Shown piece by piece: positions 1 through 6,563 of a DNA stretch of 22,180 bases (its first letter is position 1; every line of letters begins with the position of its first letter). Location of the stretch: the NCBI GenBank assembly GCA_037141915.1, contig JBAXBP010000044.1, forward strand, positions 1 to 22,180. Direction: 5' to 3'. The DNA comes from CAIRDP01 sp037141915. GTDB taxonomy: Bacteria > Bacteroidota > Bacteroidia > Bacteroidales > FEN-979. The notes under the pieces are model-generated. The model was not told the origin of the DNA, searched no databases, and worked only from the letters and a program-made list of their open reading frames with translations. The position numbers and the translations under genes are program-made.

Positions 1-218
1 TCGGAGCCCTGCTAAAGGTTGACCAGGGAATCGACGAAAAAGCCCTGCTGGCCCTGAAAGTTCATTATTTTACCGAAGATATCCTCAAGGCGGTTGGCAG
101 GGCCTTGATCCATGGAGTGTATAACATCAAAACGATAGAAGGCATTCTAAAAAATCATGCCCAAAGCCGGGATGCCATTAAAACCTTATTTGATCTAATG
201 CCTTATGATGAAGACTAA
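1..218 (+). CDS. istA: IS21 transposase IstA, C-terminal fragment
   Basis: An open frame enters from the left edge (first full codon at position 3) and runs 71 codons to TAA at 216-218, ending MPYDED. It is too short for domain calls; the DDE catalytic core would lie upstream. Its identity comes from position: in IS21 elements istA is directly followed by, and often overlaps, istB, and here the 14-base overlap with istB is exactly that arrangement. The frame is intact to its stop, with no sign of decay. It is partial only because the window begins inside it. Confidence 0.7.
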   Translation, partial: GALLKVDQGIDEKALLALKVHYFTEDILKAVGRALIHGVYNIKTIEGILKNHAQSRDAIKTLFDLMPYDED

Positions 219-990
219 CGCGGAAACCATTACCCAAATGAGCCAGTACCTGGGATTAAAGAATCTGGCCACCCAACACGCTCAGCTCATCAAACGAGCG
301 CATGAAAAACAACTGGGCTTACAGGATTTTTTAGAAATGGTACTCAAGGAAGAAACCATCCTCAAGCAGGAATGTGGTATCCGTTACCGCATCCGGGAAA
401 GTCGCCTGCCTAAGCCCTACAAGCTGCTACGGGATTTTGATTTTAGCTTTCAACCTAAATTACGAAAATCCCTGGTGATGGATTTATCCACCATGGAATT
501 TATGAAACTCCACGAATCGCTCTTACTGATTGGGGATTGTGGTGTTGGAAAGTCGCACCTGGCTCAGGCTTTAGGCTTAATCGCCTGTGAAAAGGGATAC
601 AAAGTACTTTATACTACCTGTGCTGCCCTGATCGGCGATATGAACGATGGGGTGTTTGAGAAAACCCTGCTCAAACGGCTTCGCAAATACGTCAATCCTG
701 ATCTGCTGATCATTGACGAGATGGGGCATGACCGGCTGGAACTCCAGGTAACCAAAGAAGCCCATTTGTTGTTCAAGGTGGTGGATGAACGATACCATCT
801 GAATCGCCCGCTGATTTTTACCACCAACGTGGAAGAAAAGGCCTGGGCCGAATACCTGGGTGATCCCATCTCTACCCGTGCCATCCTGGATCGTATCTTT
901 CACCATGCCGTCAAGATCGAAATCCGTGGTCCCAGTTATCGCCAGCACCAGGGGATGGAACTCCAGAAGAAATATGAGAAACACAAGTGA
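205..990 (+). CDS. istB: IS21-family transposition helper ATPase IstB
   Basis: A 261-residue AAA+ ATPase of the IstB/DnaC type, which assembles on DNA and directs the IstA transposase to target sites. The Walker A motif GDCGVGKS is at residues 110-117, followed by HLAQAL as usual for IstB. A Walker B motif LLIIDEMG lies near residue 170, and a sensor-like FTTN segment near residue 210. The N-terminal ~70 residues are the helical IstA-interacting part. Length is normal for the family (about 240-270). Two ATGs sit at the start (205 and 208); either could be used. The start lies inside the end of istA, so translation is probably coupled. The gene looks intact and may still be active. Confidence 0.92.
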   Translation: MMKTNAETITQMSQYLGLKNLATQHAQLIKRAHEKQLGLQDFLEMVLKEETILKQECGIRYRIRESRLPKPYKLLRDFDFSFQPKLRKSLVMDLSTMEFMKLHESLLLIGDCGVGKSHLAQALGLIACEKGYKVLYTTCAALIGDMNDGVFEKTLLKRLRKYVNPDLLIIDEMGHDRLELQVTKEAHLLFKVVDERYHLNRPLIFTTNVEEKAWAEYLGDPISTRAILDRIFHHAVKIEIRGPSYRQHQGMELQKKYEKHK

Positions 991-1012
991 ATGTCAACTG
1001 TCGATCAATAAC

Positions 1013-1048
1013 AAGGCCAGGCTGTCAACGATGACGGCCTTTTCTTTT
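1013..1048 (+). terminator. Hairpin plus T-rich tail after istB
   Basis: AAGGCC (1013-1018) pairs with GGCCTT (1036-1041), with an inner GTCA/TGAC pair around an ACGA loop, followed by TTCTTTT. It sits 23 bases after the istB stop and fits an intrinsic terminator of the insertion-sequence operon. Confidence 0.55.
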
Positions 1049-1366
1049 GGCAGACACCTTGTTCGGCTGATAAAAGATCATCTAATCCCATTGAAAAGGG
1101 CTTATATCAGGGTTTTCTTTCTCCGCGTTACATCTCAAAATGAAATATCGAAAAGCTCCCTGAATCATATTATGAAGACCCCTCGTGTAGTCTTATCCTG
1201 TCATACGTCCCCTGAGGGTGGCATCGTTTTGGTCCGTTTACTGGTAGCAGTTTAAATCAGGGCCAAAAATATGACGGTTTAAGCCTTAATACGTATTTAA
1301 GAACTGGGCCATAGCCTTCTTTTACAATAATTTCAATTATTACTGTATAAAGCATATCAAATTCTA

Positions 1367-1399
1367 TTTGCTGTTCATCCGGAAAGTATAGTATCTTTG
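1367..1399 (+). promoter_or_regulatory. Bacteroidota housekeeping promoter of the tRNA-Pro transcript
   Basis: TTTG at 1367-1370 and TATCTTTG at 1392-1399, separated by 21 bases, match the Bacteroidota sigma-A consensus TTTG / TAnnTTTG. Transcription would start near 1406, giving a leader of about 137 bases before the tRNA. Confidence 0.65.
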
Positions 1400-1417
1400 C
1401 AGAAATAAATGGATATC

Positions 1418-1427
1418 GTTCTTTAAC
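1418..1427 (+). promoter_or_regulatory. boxA-like antitermination element in the tRNA leader
   Basis: GTTCTTTAAC lies about 12 bases after the predicted start of the tRNA-Pro transcript and resembles the rRNA leader boxA (TGCTCTTTAACA in E. coli), which binds NusB/NusE. The similarity is judged by eye. Just downstream, ATTCGGTGCA is repeated directly at 1430-1439 and 1442-1451, and GGTGCA/TGCACC can form a small hairpin. Confidence 0.35.
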
Positions 1428-1542
1428 TAATTCGGTGCATTATTCGGTGCACCAGTTCCCATTTAATATATAATTCATTGATAATAAGCAACCTGTAGAG
1501 TAGGATCGAATCCCCCCCTCTCCGCAAGAGGTAAACGATTAT

Positions 1543-1617
1543 CGGGGTATAGCGCAGCCTGGCTAGCGCACCTGGTTTGGGACCAGGGGGTCGCAGGTTC
1601 GAATCCTGCTACCCCGA
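1543..1617 (+). tRNA. tRNA-Pro (anticodon TGG)
   Basis: A complete cloverleaf. The acceptor stem CGGGGTA pairs with TACCCCG, followed by discriminator A at 1617. The D arm is GCGC...GCGC with loop AGCCTGGCTA. The anticodon stem CCTGG/CCAGG encloses loop TTTGGGA with anticodon TGG at 1578-1580. The variable loop is GGGTC, and the T arm is GCAGG-TTCGAAT-CCTGC. The CCA tail is not encoded (ACA follows). The UGG anticodon reads CCN proline codons by wobble. Confidence 0.97.
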
Positions 1618-1621
1618 CAAC

Positions 1622-1653
1622 AAAAAATCCCGTGCAAAACCACGGGATTTTTT
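1622..1653 (+). terminator. Intrinsic terminator of tRNA-Pro
   Basis: AAAAAATCCCGTG (1622-1634) and CACGGGATTTTTT (1641-1653) form a perfect 13-bp stem around CAAAAC, ending in six T. It starts five bases after the tRNA. The A/T flanks make it potentially bidirectional. Confidence 0.85.
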
Positions 1654-1700
1654 ATTTCACGAAAAACCGAGCTTTCTCAGGTTTTTCGTGAAATAAAAAA
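1648..1700. repeat. Perfect 21-bp inverted repeat after the tRNA terminator
   Basis: Positions 1648-1668 and 1680-1700 are exact reverse complements (21 of 21, including ATTTCACGAAAAACC) around an 11-base loop. The left arm shares its T run (1648-1653) with the preceding terminator, so the two hairpins cannot form fully at once. A third, wider pairing joins 1619-1630 to 1723-1734 (12 bases). The rest of 1735-1886 shows only small GC-rich hairpins (for example GCAGG-TAAT-CCTGC near 1765) and no gene. Confidence 0.8.
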
Positions 1701-1886
1701 GACGATGAGCGAAGCGAATCCAGGATTTTTTGTTAGTTCCCCCCTAAACTCAGGATCACCGCAGGTAATCCTGCAATCGCGAAGCGGGAAGGTTCAGTTA
1801 AGTCCTTCCACATAACACCATTCCTTTTCCATCCTCACCAACCTGCACACGGCAGGCTTTCTGCGTCAGATCAGTAGAGAATAATA

Positions 1887-2528
1887 TTAAAACTTAAAAA
1901 TCATCCCCAGTCCATATTCTGTTTTCCCCAGGGATAATTTTTGCTGGTATGTTTTCAGGTCGTTCCGCGCTTTCTCAATAAGTATTATTTCAGGTATGGT
2001 CAATACTAATCCGATTGCACAGATGCTTATGGCAGGAATCCAAAATGAAGTGCTCTCATAAAACGTATCTTCAGTTTCGTTTTTTGCACGGTAACAGGAA
2101 TAGCCTATGAAACCTGCTGCGACTCCTAGGATGGGTGTTAAATTCTGTAATATTGTCAACGTCCTTGCCGCTTTCATGTTTTTCAGCATATTCATTCGCA
2201 GTGCTGAATCTTCCTGAAGAAAATTCAAATGTTCAATTTGATTATATGCCCTGTTGGTCAGGATGGCGTTGTTGGTTGCCATACCTACACCTCCAATGCC
2301 TATTGCCAACCCAAGTCCCATTGCAGCGGGCATTTCTCCGGCATACGATAAAATAAGTATTGCCCCCGTTCCCTGATAGATGAATGAGACAACACACATT
2401 GTGGTGGCAGCCGTAAGTGTTTTATTTATATTCTCTGAAAGAAGCTTATCGCCTGATGAATCAATAATCTGTGATTTCCCTTCAGCAAAAAAAGACAGTG
2501 CGATTAAAAAAGCATAAAACTTTTTCAT
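1887..2528 (-). CDS. Hypothetical multi-pass membrane protein
   Basis: 213 residues, not recognised. The N-terminus (MKKFYAFLIALSFFAEGKSQ) is a signal peptide or first membrane segment. Hydrophobic stretches lie at about 40-60, 65-90 (Gly/Ala rich, GLGLAIGIGGVGMA), 128-145 and 162-182, followed by a charged helix with a Lys-rich turn (EKARNDLKTYQQKL). The chain ends GLGMIFKF. This layout, with an exported leader and two pairs of hydrophobic segments, is common among uncharacterised Bacteroidota envelope proteins. No catalytic motif is visible. It is followed at 2587-2600 (upstream on this strand) by the perfect 14-bp palindrome TGATTTTAAAATCA, which may be a regulatory site. A role in the envelope is inference only. 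Confidence 0.6.
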   Translation of the reverse strand: MKKFYAFLIALSFFAEGKSQIIDSSGDKLLSENINKTLTAATTMCVVSFIYQGTGAILILSYAGEMPAAMGLGLAIGIGGVGMATNNAILTNRAYNQIEHLNFLQEDSALRMNMLKNMKAARTLTILQNLTPILGVAAGFIGYSCYRAKNETEDTFYESTSFWIPAISICAIGLVLTIPEIILIEKARNDLKTYQQKLSLGKTEYGLGMIFKF

Positions 2529-2586
2529 AACCTGAGACCTTAGCTTGTTGATATGAATTTACATCAGGAATGACTGGAACCATAAT

Positions 2587-2600
2587 TGATTTTAAAATCA
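2587..2600. repeat. 14-bp perfect palindrome upstream of the membrane protein gene
   Basis: TGATTTTAAAATCA is self-complementary and lies about 60 bases upstream of the 1887-2528 start and 22 bases beyond the stop of the neighbouring T9SS gene. It could be an operator or simply an A/T-rich coincidence. Confidence 0.35.
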
Positions 2601-2621
2601 TTGACTACAAAATGAGCTTGG

Positions 2622-3194
2622 TTATTGTTTGATAAATTTCCCCACCTGCACTCCCTTTTCCCTTAAATTTTTCACGATATAGACCCCACTGGGCAAGCTG
2701 GATATGTCAATTTGGGTCTTTGTCTCAGTGATCTGGCGGGTAATCAGTTCTTGACCACGGAGGTCTGAAATGGTCAATTGGTTTTGGGTTCCTATTGCTG
2801 ATGTTTCGATTGTTATTTGTGACGAGGTGTGGTTAGGATATACTATAAGTGTGTTGGATAAGGATAATTGGTTGTTGATCCCTAAAGGATAGCCCTCGCC
2901 ATTAGTAGTTTTTAAAATAATGCCACTATCTCCTACTGCATAACCTGTCCTTGTATCAGTAAAGAAAACGGAATATAAATGTTTGGTTGTGCCGCTTGAT
3001 AAAGCCATCCAGGTCGTTCCTCCATTATTGGTTTTCAGGATGCTGCCATTGTGACCAACTACAAAACCCGTGTTGGCATCAGTGAAGCAAACTGATTCTA
3101 ACGTAGCTGATATTCCACTTGATAATGCAGTCCATTGCGAAAATGTAAATTCTGAAATAAGCAAAAAACAAGCAAACAGGCAAACTTTTTTCAT
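2622..3194 (-). CDS. Short YCF48/BNR-repeat protein with T9SS C-terminal sorting domain
   Basis: 190 residues, exported. Residues 1-19 are a signal peptide ending FTFSQ. Two repeats of about 42 residues follow (W-x-ALSSG...VCFTD-NTG-VVG-NGSILKTNNGG-TW and W-x-ALSSG...VFFTD-RTGYAVGDSGIILKTTNG), typical of YCF48/BNR beta-propeller blades. The last ~75 residues (from LSNTLIVYPNHTS to GVYIVKNLREKGVQVGKFIKQ) are a type A T9SS sorting domain, which directs export across the outer membrane and is removed on surface attachment. A propeller normally needs 6-8 blades; two are far too few, and the second blade runs straight into the tail at NGEGYPLG. This looks like an internally shortened copy of a longer protein. 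The frame itself is intact. Confidence 0.85.
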   Translation of the reverse strand: MKKVCLFACFLLISEFTFSQWTALSSGISATLESVCFTDANTGFVVGHNGSILKTNNGGTTWMALSSGTTKHLYSVFFTDTRTGYAVGDSGIILKTTNGEGYPLGINNQLSLSNTLIVYPNHTSSQITIETSAIGTQNQLTISDLRGQELITRQITETKTQIDISSLPSGVYIVKNLREKGVQVGKFIKQ

Positions 3195-3502
3195 AAGGTC
3201 ATTTAATTAGAGTTATTGAACCGCAAATCAAATTCTTATGCACGTTATACATATAAGTGTTAAATATACGAATAAAAGATCTGCTTGCAACGGTCTGGTG
3301 GAATTTTTATCAACCGGATGCGTGGGGCAAGAGAAATATTTGGAAAACGGTAATTAGCCAGCGTGCCATCCGGGCAAATAATCGTCTTTTTTTTATACCG
3401 GAATTGCAGGGGAGGATGATGTGGTTCCGGGCAAAAAAAATCCCCCAAAAATTGTTTGGGGGAGGATGCACGAATTTTCAGTGATCAGGCAATCGAAGGG
3501 GG
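3195..3502. other. Intergenic stretch with no gene
   Basis: About 300 bases between two minus-strand genes. It contains a clear minus-strand terminator at 3433-3462. The remaining part has open frames of 60-75 codons on both strands, but they show no protein-like features and I consider them chance. Confidence 0.5.
3433..3462 (-). terminator. Intrinsic terminator of the Spy/DUF4890-like gene
   Basis: On the minus strand CCCCCAAA pairs with TTTGGGGG-type sequence around a short loop and is followed by an A-T step and a run of eight T (3433-3440 read as complement). It lies 41 bases after the stop at 3503. Confidence 0.85.
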
Positions 3503-3925
3503 TTAATGCTGTGGTGGGCCTCCCTGTGGTCCGCCTCCCTGCTGCCGTTTTGCTCTCATGTCGGCAACCAGTTTCTGATATGATTTGAACTGGTCGGCTG
3601 TGAGGATCTTTTTTAATTCCTCATCTTTTTGCTTGTTGAGGGTTTCGAAGGATTTTCTCCTGGCCGCGGTGTCGGCAATCGACCTTAGATCCTTCATCTT
3701 ATCAGAATATTTGAGGTTTACGGCATACACCTTTTTCTCCTGGTCCTGGTTTAATTTTAGCTCATCTTTCATCATGTCGGTCTGCCGTTTTGCACGGTCT
3801 TCCGCACTCATTCCACCTCCGCCGGGTTGCTGGGCGAAGACAGGCGAATTCAGCAGCAGTACCCATAAGGAACACAGGCTCATGGCCCGGATAAGGCGGG
3901 AAAAAGATTTTGATTGATTTTTCAT
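3503..3925 (-). CDS. Spy/CpxP-like periplasmic protein (DUF4890 type)
   Basis: 140 residues. A long signal peptide (about 1-31, ending PVFAQ) is followed by a Gly-rich spacer and an all-helical body with heptad-like charge. It carries the two features of the LTxxQ/Spy group as seen in Bacteroidota: ELKLNQDQEKKVYAVN (first helix) and ILTADQFKSYQKLVADMRAKRQ (second). The tail is Gly/Pro/Gln/His rich. Spy/CpxP proteins act in the periplasm as small chaperones or stress adaptors; the assignment here rests on this pattern, not on a close match. The gene ends at its own terminator and is separated upstream from yceI by a long hairpin, so it is probably a single transcription unit. Confidence 0.75.
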   Translation of the reverse strand: MKNQSKSFSRLIRAMSLCSLWVLLLNSPVFAQQPGGGGMSAEDRAKRQTDMMKDELKLNQDQEKKVYAVNLKYSDKMKDLRSIADTAARRKSFETLNKQKDEELKKILTADQFKSYQKLVADMRAKRQQGGGPQGGPPQH

Positions 3926-3967
3926 GGTTGATACGTAAAGGTTGTTTGTATATGGTGTCTCTTTAAA

Positions 3968-4015
3968 AAGAAAACATCACTATTTAAAAATTATTTTAAA
4001 TAATGATGTTTTCTT
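3968..4015 (-). terminator. Long near-perfect hairpin between yceI-like and Spy-like genes
   Basis: AAGAAAACATCA (3968-3979) pairs with TGATGTTTTCTT (4004-4015), and TATTTAAAA (3981-3989) pairs with TTTTAAATA (3994-4002). One C/A mismatch and a 4-base ATTA loop complete it: 21 of 22 pairs. On the minus strand the arm ends in a T-rich run (TTTTCTTTTTTAAA), so it can terminate the gene ending at 4055. It lies 43 bases upstream of the Spy-like start. Confidence 0.75.
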
Positions 4016-4054
4016 AGAATCATTTATTGGCAAAATGGCAGAGCAAAGATCAGC

Positions 4055-4660
4055 CTATTTTTTGGCCTGTTCAGGAATAAATTCCATGCTGACTTTAATC
4101 TCTATGTCCTTGCTGACAACAGCTCCGCCTGTTTCCATCAGGGTATTCCACTTCAGGTTATAATCAAACCTGTTGATGGTGGTTGCGGCTTTGAAAGCCA
4201 CATGGGTGTTGCCCCAGGGGTCCTTTGCAGTTCCTGTATAGGCAACTTCAAATGTTACGGGCTTTGTAACGTCACGGATAGTGAGTTCGCCTTTCAGCTG
4301 GTATTTGTTGTCCTTGATCTTTTTCAACGAAGTGCTTTTAAAAGTTATTTTGGGATACTTTTCAGCATTGAAGAAATCATCGGACTTCAGGTGACCATCA
4401 CGTTTTTCGTTATCTGTATTGATACTCGCAACATCGGCGGTGAAGTTGATCTTAGCATCGGTAAAATCCGATTTTGATGCTTCCATGCTGCCGTTAAATG
4501 TTTTAAAATTGCCTTCAACCTCAGATATTACAAGGTGAGTGGCTGTAAATTTTATACTGGAATGAGCGTAATCGGGATTCCATTTTGCCTGTGCATATGA
4601 AACCTGGCTGCCGAAGAGGAGCAAGCCTGCCAGGGCAAGAAATTTTGGGATAATTTTCAT
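4055..4660 (-). CDS. YceI-family periplasmic lipid-binding protein
   Basis: 201 residues with a signal peptide (about 1-23, ending VSYAQ). The mature part has the whole YceI pattern: W-x-DYAHSSIKFTATHLVISEVEGNFKTFNGSM at the start, then DAKINFTADVASINTDNEKRDGHLKSDDFFNAEKYP, TFKSTSLKK, KGELTIRDVTKPVTFEV and FKAATTINRFDYNLKWN. YceI proteins are lipocalin-like beta barrels that bind isoprenoid or other long-chain lipids in the periplasm. Length is normal. The upstream region holds a hairpin at 4704-4729 (CTGG-A-ATGGTA-CAAA-TACCAT-G-CCAG), a possible operator or weak terminator of the gene before it. No clear -7/-33 pair was found. The gene is probably expressed alone. Confidence 0.92.
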   Translation of the reverse strand: MKIIPKFLALAGLLLFGSQVSYAQAKWNPDYAHSSIKFTATHLVISEVEGNFKTFNGSMEASKSDFTDAKINFTADVASINTDNEKRDGHLKSDDFFNAEKYPKITFKSTSLKKIKDNKYQLKGELTIRDVTKPVTFEVAYTGTAKDPWGNTHVAFKAATTINRFDYNLKWNTLMETGGAVVSKDIEIKVSMEFIPEQAKK

Positions 4661-4703
4661 TGTAATAAGTTTTTAATTTAATTGATTAATAATAATGATT
4701 TCT

Positions 4704-4729
4704 CTGGAATGGTACAAATACCATGCCAG
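4704..4729. repeat. Inverted repeat upstream of the YceI gene
   Basis: ATGGTA-CAAA-TACCAT (4709-4724), extended by CTGG/CCAG on either side of an A/G mismatch, gives a 10-bp stem. There is no T run on either strand, so it is not a standard terminator; it may be an operator. A second 7-bp inverted repeat, GTATCAG-TCC-CTGATAC (4774-4790), spans the stop codon of the preceding gene. Confidence 0.4.
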
Positions 4730-4776
4730 TTCAGAATCTGTCAGTTTTGCTGAAGGGATGTCTTTTCAGGGCAGTA

Positions 4777-5529
4777 TCAGTCCCTGATACATCTTACAGA
4801 AAGTGCGCTTGGGTTGTCTTCTTCGTAGAGTTCGGCTTCTCCGCCTTTTCTGATGAGTTGGAGGGCGACAGAAGTTGTGTTTGAGATGGTCTCCGATGAC
4901 CAGAAGTAGCCTCCGTTGTGTACATCCACCCAGGTCTGGGTTACAAAATCATAATAGCCTCCGGGGAAAGCTGAGAACTGGCTTGAATTTGAAGCCCCGA
5001 CATTGGGAACCCACCAGTCCCTGTTGCCGGTTGATTTTAATTTACCTCCTGCAAGTTCATTCCCTCCGAGAAAACGTATCAGCTGCTTAAAGTCCTTGCT
5101 GTCGGGCACATGCCAGCCGGCAGGGCATATGCCCTGTGCACCTGCTGTGGTTTCATAATGCATCATTTCGGACCACATATACAGTCCTCCCCAGAGATCA
5201 CAGTTAATAAAATCATTGCCATAGCAATATTTTTCCACGGTTTCATTTTTAGCCTGTGTTTGGTTCTGGCTTTGGTCAAGCCATTTGCCGAGATTAAGAT
5301 TTTCCTTCATCCAGCACTGGCTGCCAATGATCACGGTATGATATACCTGGCCTCCGTATTCAAATGTGCCGCAGGAAGTGGAGTCGGCCTGTTTTATACT
5401 GTCTTTTGTTGCTGAATTACCGGTTACCGGATGTGCTACCGGATTGTTTTTGGGATTCTGAGCAGAGACTCCCATGGTGATCATACTGCATAATACGAGA
5501 GCACCGAATGCTTTTAATATCGTCATCAT
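4777..5529 (-). CDS. Exported FISUMP-domain protein
   Basis: 250 residues. The signal peptide ends near residue 23 (MGVSAQ). A polar linker of about 30 residues follows, then a complete FISUMP domain ('Fibrobacter succinogenes major paralogous domain'): YHTVIIGSQCWMKENLNLG, YCYGND--NCDLWGGLYMWSEMM, GICPAGWHVPDSKDFKQLIRFLGG, GGKLKST, SAFPGGYYD, GGYFWSSE and a closing SVRCIRD. These domains are lectin-like folds of unknown function, exported to the cell surface or periplasm. Six or more cysteines suggest disulphides. The start is 30 bases from the stop of the 5560-6444 gene on the same strand with no terminator between, so it is likely transcribed from that gene's sigma-54 promoter. Two consecutive ATG codons begin it; either may be used. 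Confidence 0.88.
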   Translation of the reverse strand: MMTILKAFGALVLCSMITMGVSAQNPKNNPVAHPVTGNSATKDSIKQADSTSCGTFEYGGQVYHTVIIGSQCWMKENLNLGKWLDQSQNQTQAKNETVEKYCYGNDFINCDLWGGLYMWSEMMHYETTAGAQGICPAGWHVPDSKDFKQLIRFLGGNELAGGKLKSTGNRDWWVPNVGASNSSQFSAFPGGYYDFVTQTWVDVHNGGYFWSSETISNTTSVALQLIRKGGEAELYEEDNPSALSVRCIRD

Positions 5530-5559
5530 GCAGTAAAGTTAAATGAAATCAGGGCGAAA

Positions 5560-6444
5560 TCAAAATTTGTTCTCGGTTTCCCGGTTATAAACGTATTCGC
5601 GGCGGGCTGACAGATCCCTGATGTCTTTGATATGTGAAGTGCCAGACTTCAGAATGTTCGTAAGTTCATCGTTTTTCTCATCATTCCGGCTGTATACAAA
5701 TTGCTCCAGTTCCGACAACTCTTCTTTGGCGACATCCCTGAAAAGGTTCCTGTCGGCAATCGCCTGTTTGAACAGCTCCCAGTGACGGTCATTGTACCCA
5801 TCAAGCGCCCTTCGCTTTTCTTCTTCGTTTTCCCTTGCCTGCCTCTCATAAAAACTCTTCATATCGGGAGAGAGTTTGAAGAAATCATAATCCTTTGAAG
5901 TGATCTTGTCGAGAAGGGTTTTTTCCCATGAAAGTGTTTTCTGGTAATTTTTCATGGTATTCTCTACAAAATGATGGAGTTTGAGAGTATCCATCATGGC
6001 CTCATAGCCAATTTTGACCAGTTGCTCCGAATCAATGGTCAACTGCATCACTGCAAAGCTGATATTCGTTTTATTATAGTAATCCTTGATATTGGTTATT
6101 CTTTTCGTGATCTCTTCAAAGTTGACATGATTGTAATCCTGCACTGTTAAATTGAGCCCGTCCCACATCCATGTATTAAGACTTGAAAAATATTCCAGTA
6201 TGGCGTTTTTTCTTTCATTAAAAATATGGTTGTTCTGGCCGGTGTGAATGCTCAGGTTAGATTTCAGGAGTTCATTCTCTTCCATATTCCTGTCATGGAT
6301 CTGGCTGAGAATATCTGTGAGCAGCCTTACATCCGACTTGTCAGCCAGCTTCCTCCCCTGGCTATAAATAAGATATATCTGGCCGATATTCAAAAAAACG
6401 CATATGACCACTATAAGCAGCAAAACGAAATTAATTGAGATCAT
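5560..6444 (-). CDS. Membrane-anchored coiled-coil protein, function unknown
   Basis: 294 residues, not recognised. Residues about 4-28 form one membrane segment (INFVLLLIVVICVFLNIGQIYLIY) followed by GRK, so the remaining ~265 residues should be cytoplasmic. That part is almost all helical and highly charged: segments at 35-75, 105-125 and 150-185, and a long E/R/K-rich stretch around 195-240 (RQARENEEEKRRALDGYNDRHWELF). No catalytic motif is visible. Its upstream region holds a sigma-54 promoter (6496-6511) and a three-site enhancer that align exactly with those of the peptide operon 11 kb away, so it very likely belongs to the same regulon. The start codon is preceded at once by a hairpin (6446-6465). 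A role as immunity protein, scaffold or signal partner for the kinase is speculation. Confidence 0.8.
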   Translation of the reverse strand: MISINFVLLLIVVICVFLNIGQIYLIYSQGRKLADKSDVRLLTDILSQIHDRNMEENELLKSNLSIHTGQNNHIFNERKNAILEYFSSLNTWMWDGLNLTVQDYNHVNFEEITKRITNIKDYYNKTNISFAVMQLTIDSEQLVKIGYEAMMDTLKLHHFVENTMKNYQKTLSWEKTLLDKITSKDYDFFKLSPDMKSFYERQARENEEEKRRALDGYNDRHWELFKQAIADRNLFRDVAKEELSELEQFVYSRNDEKNDELTNILKSGTSHIKDIRDLSARREYVYNRETENKF

Positions 6445-6445
6445 G

Positions 6446-6465
6446 ACAAATTATTTTTAATTTGT
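6446..6465 (-). promoter_or_regulatory. Leader hairpin next to the start codon of the 5560-6444 gene
   Basis: ACAAATTA (6446-6453), a TTTT loop and TAATTTGT (6458-6465) make a perfect 8-bp stem ending one base from the ATG at 6444. In a transcript starting near 6485 it would occupy the ribosome entry region. Confidence 0.45.
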
Positions 6466-6495
6466 AAGGGCAGCTCGATTAAGATAATAAATTAT

Positions 6496-6511
6496 AGCAA
6501 TAATCATACCA
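6496..6511 (-). promoter_or_regulatory. Sigma-54 promoter of the 5560-6444/FISUMP operon
   Basis: Minus-strand TGGTATGATTATTGCT has GG and GC separated by exactly 10 bases, as sigma-54 requires (consensus TGGCAC-N5-TTGCW), with two mismatches in the -24 box. The start would be near 6485, about 40 bases before the ATG. Its spacing to the enhancer array is the same as at the stronger site 17738-17753. Confidence 0.7.
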
Positions 6512-6529
6512 TAATGATAAAAAGCAGTT

Positions 6530-6546
6530 AATCAAACACATAACAA
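6530..6546. promoter_or_regulatory. IHF-like/bending element between promoter and enhancer (copy A)
   Basis: AATCAAACACATAACAA, read on the plus strand, is close to the IHF consensus WATCAANNNNTTR (ATA in place of TTR) and lies between the sigma-54 promoter and the activator sites, where IHF normally bends DNA. The same element, with the four variable bases changed, is at 17772-17788. Confidence 0.5.
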
Positions 6547-6563
6547 TTTTACGCAATTTTTAT

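Larger units (their letters stand above)
1..1255 (+). mobile_element. IS21-family insertion sequence, right part (left end outside window)
   Basis: The window opens inside an IS21-family element, recognised by the istA-istB pair: the last 71 codons of istA overlap a full istB by 14 bases. About 260 non-coding bases follow istB and should hold the right terminal repeats, which in this family are multiple and imperfect. The stretch around 1208-1255, ending in a GC-poor turn after a GGTGGC...GGTCCG...GGTAGCAG segment, looks like such an end. I cannot fix the boundary because the left terminus is not in the window, so the 1255 end is an estimate. Confidence 0.6.

Noticed and set aside
860..1255. 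131-codon plus-strand frame crossing the end of istB
   Set aside because: It begins inside istB in another frame and runs through the non-coding right end of the insertion sequence; the residues show no domain-like pattern.
1543..1617. tRNA-Pro as an attachment site of an integrated element
   Set aside because: No second copy of the tRNA 3' end and no integrase gene is visible in the window; the peptide cluster lacks any phage or conjugation gene.
3257..3484. Plus-strand 75-codon frame between the T9SS and Spy-like genes
   Set aside because: It reads through a terminator hairpin, overlaps an equally long frame on the other strand, and has no recognisable pattern or promoter.
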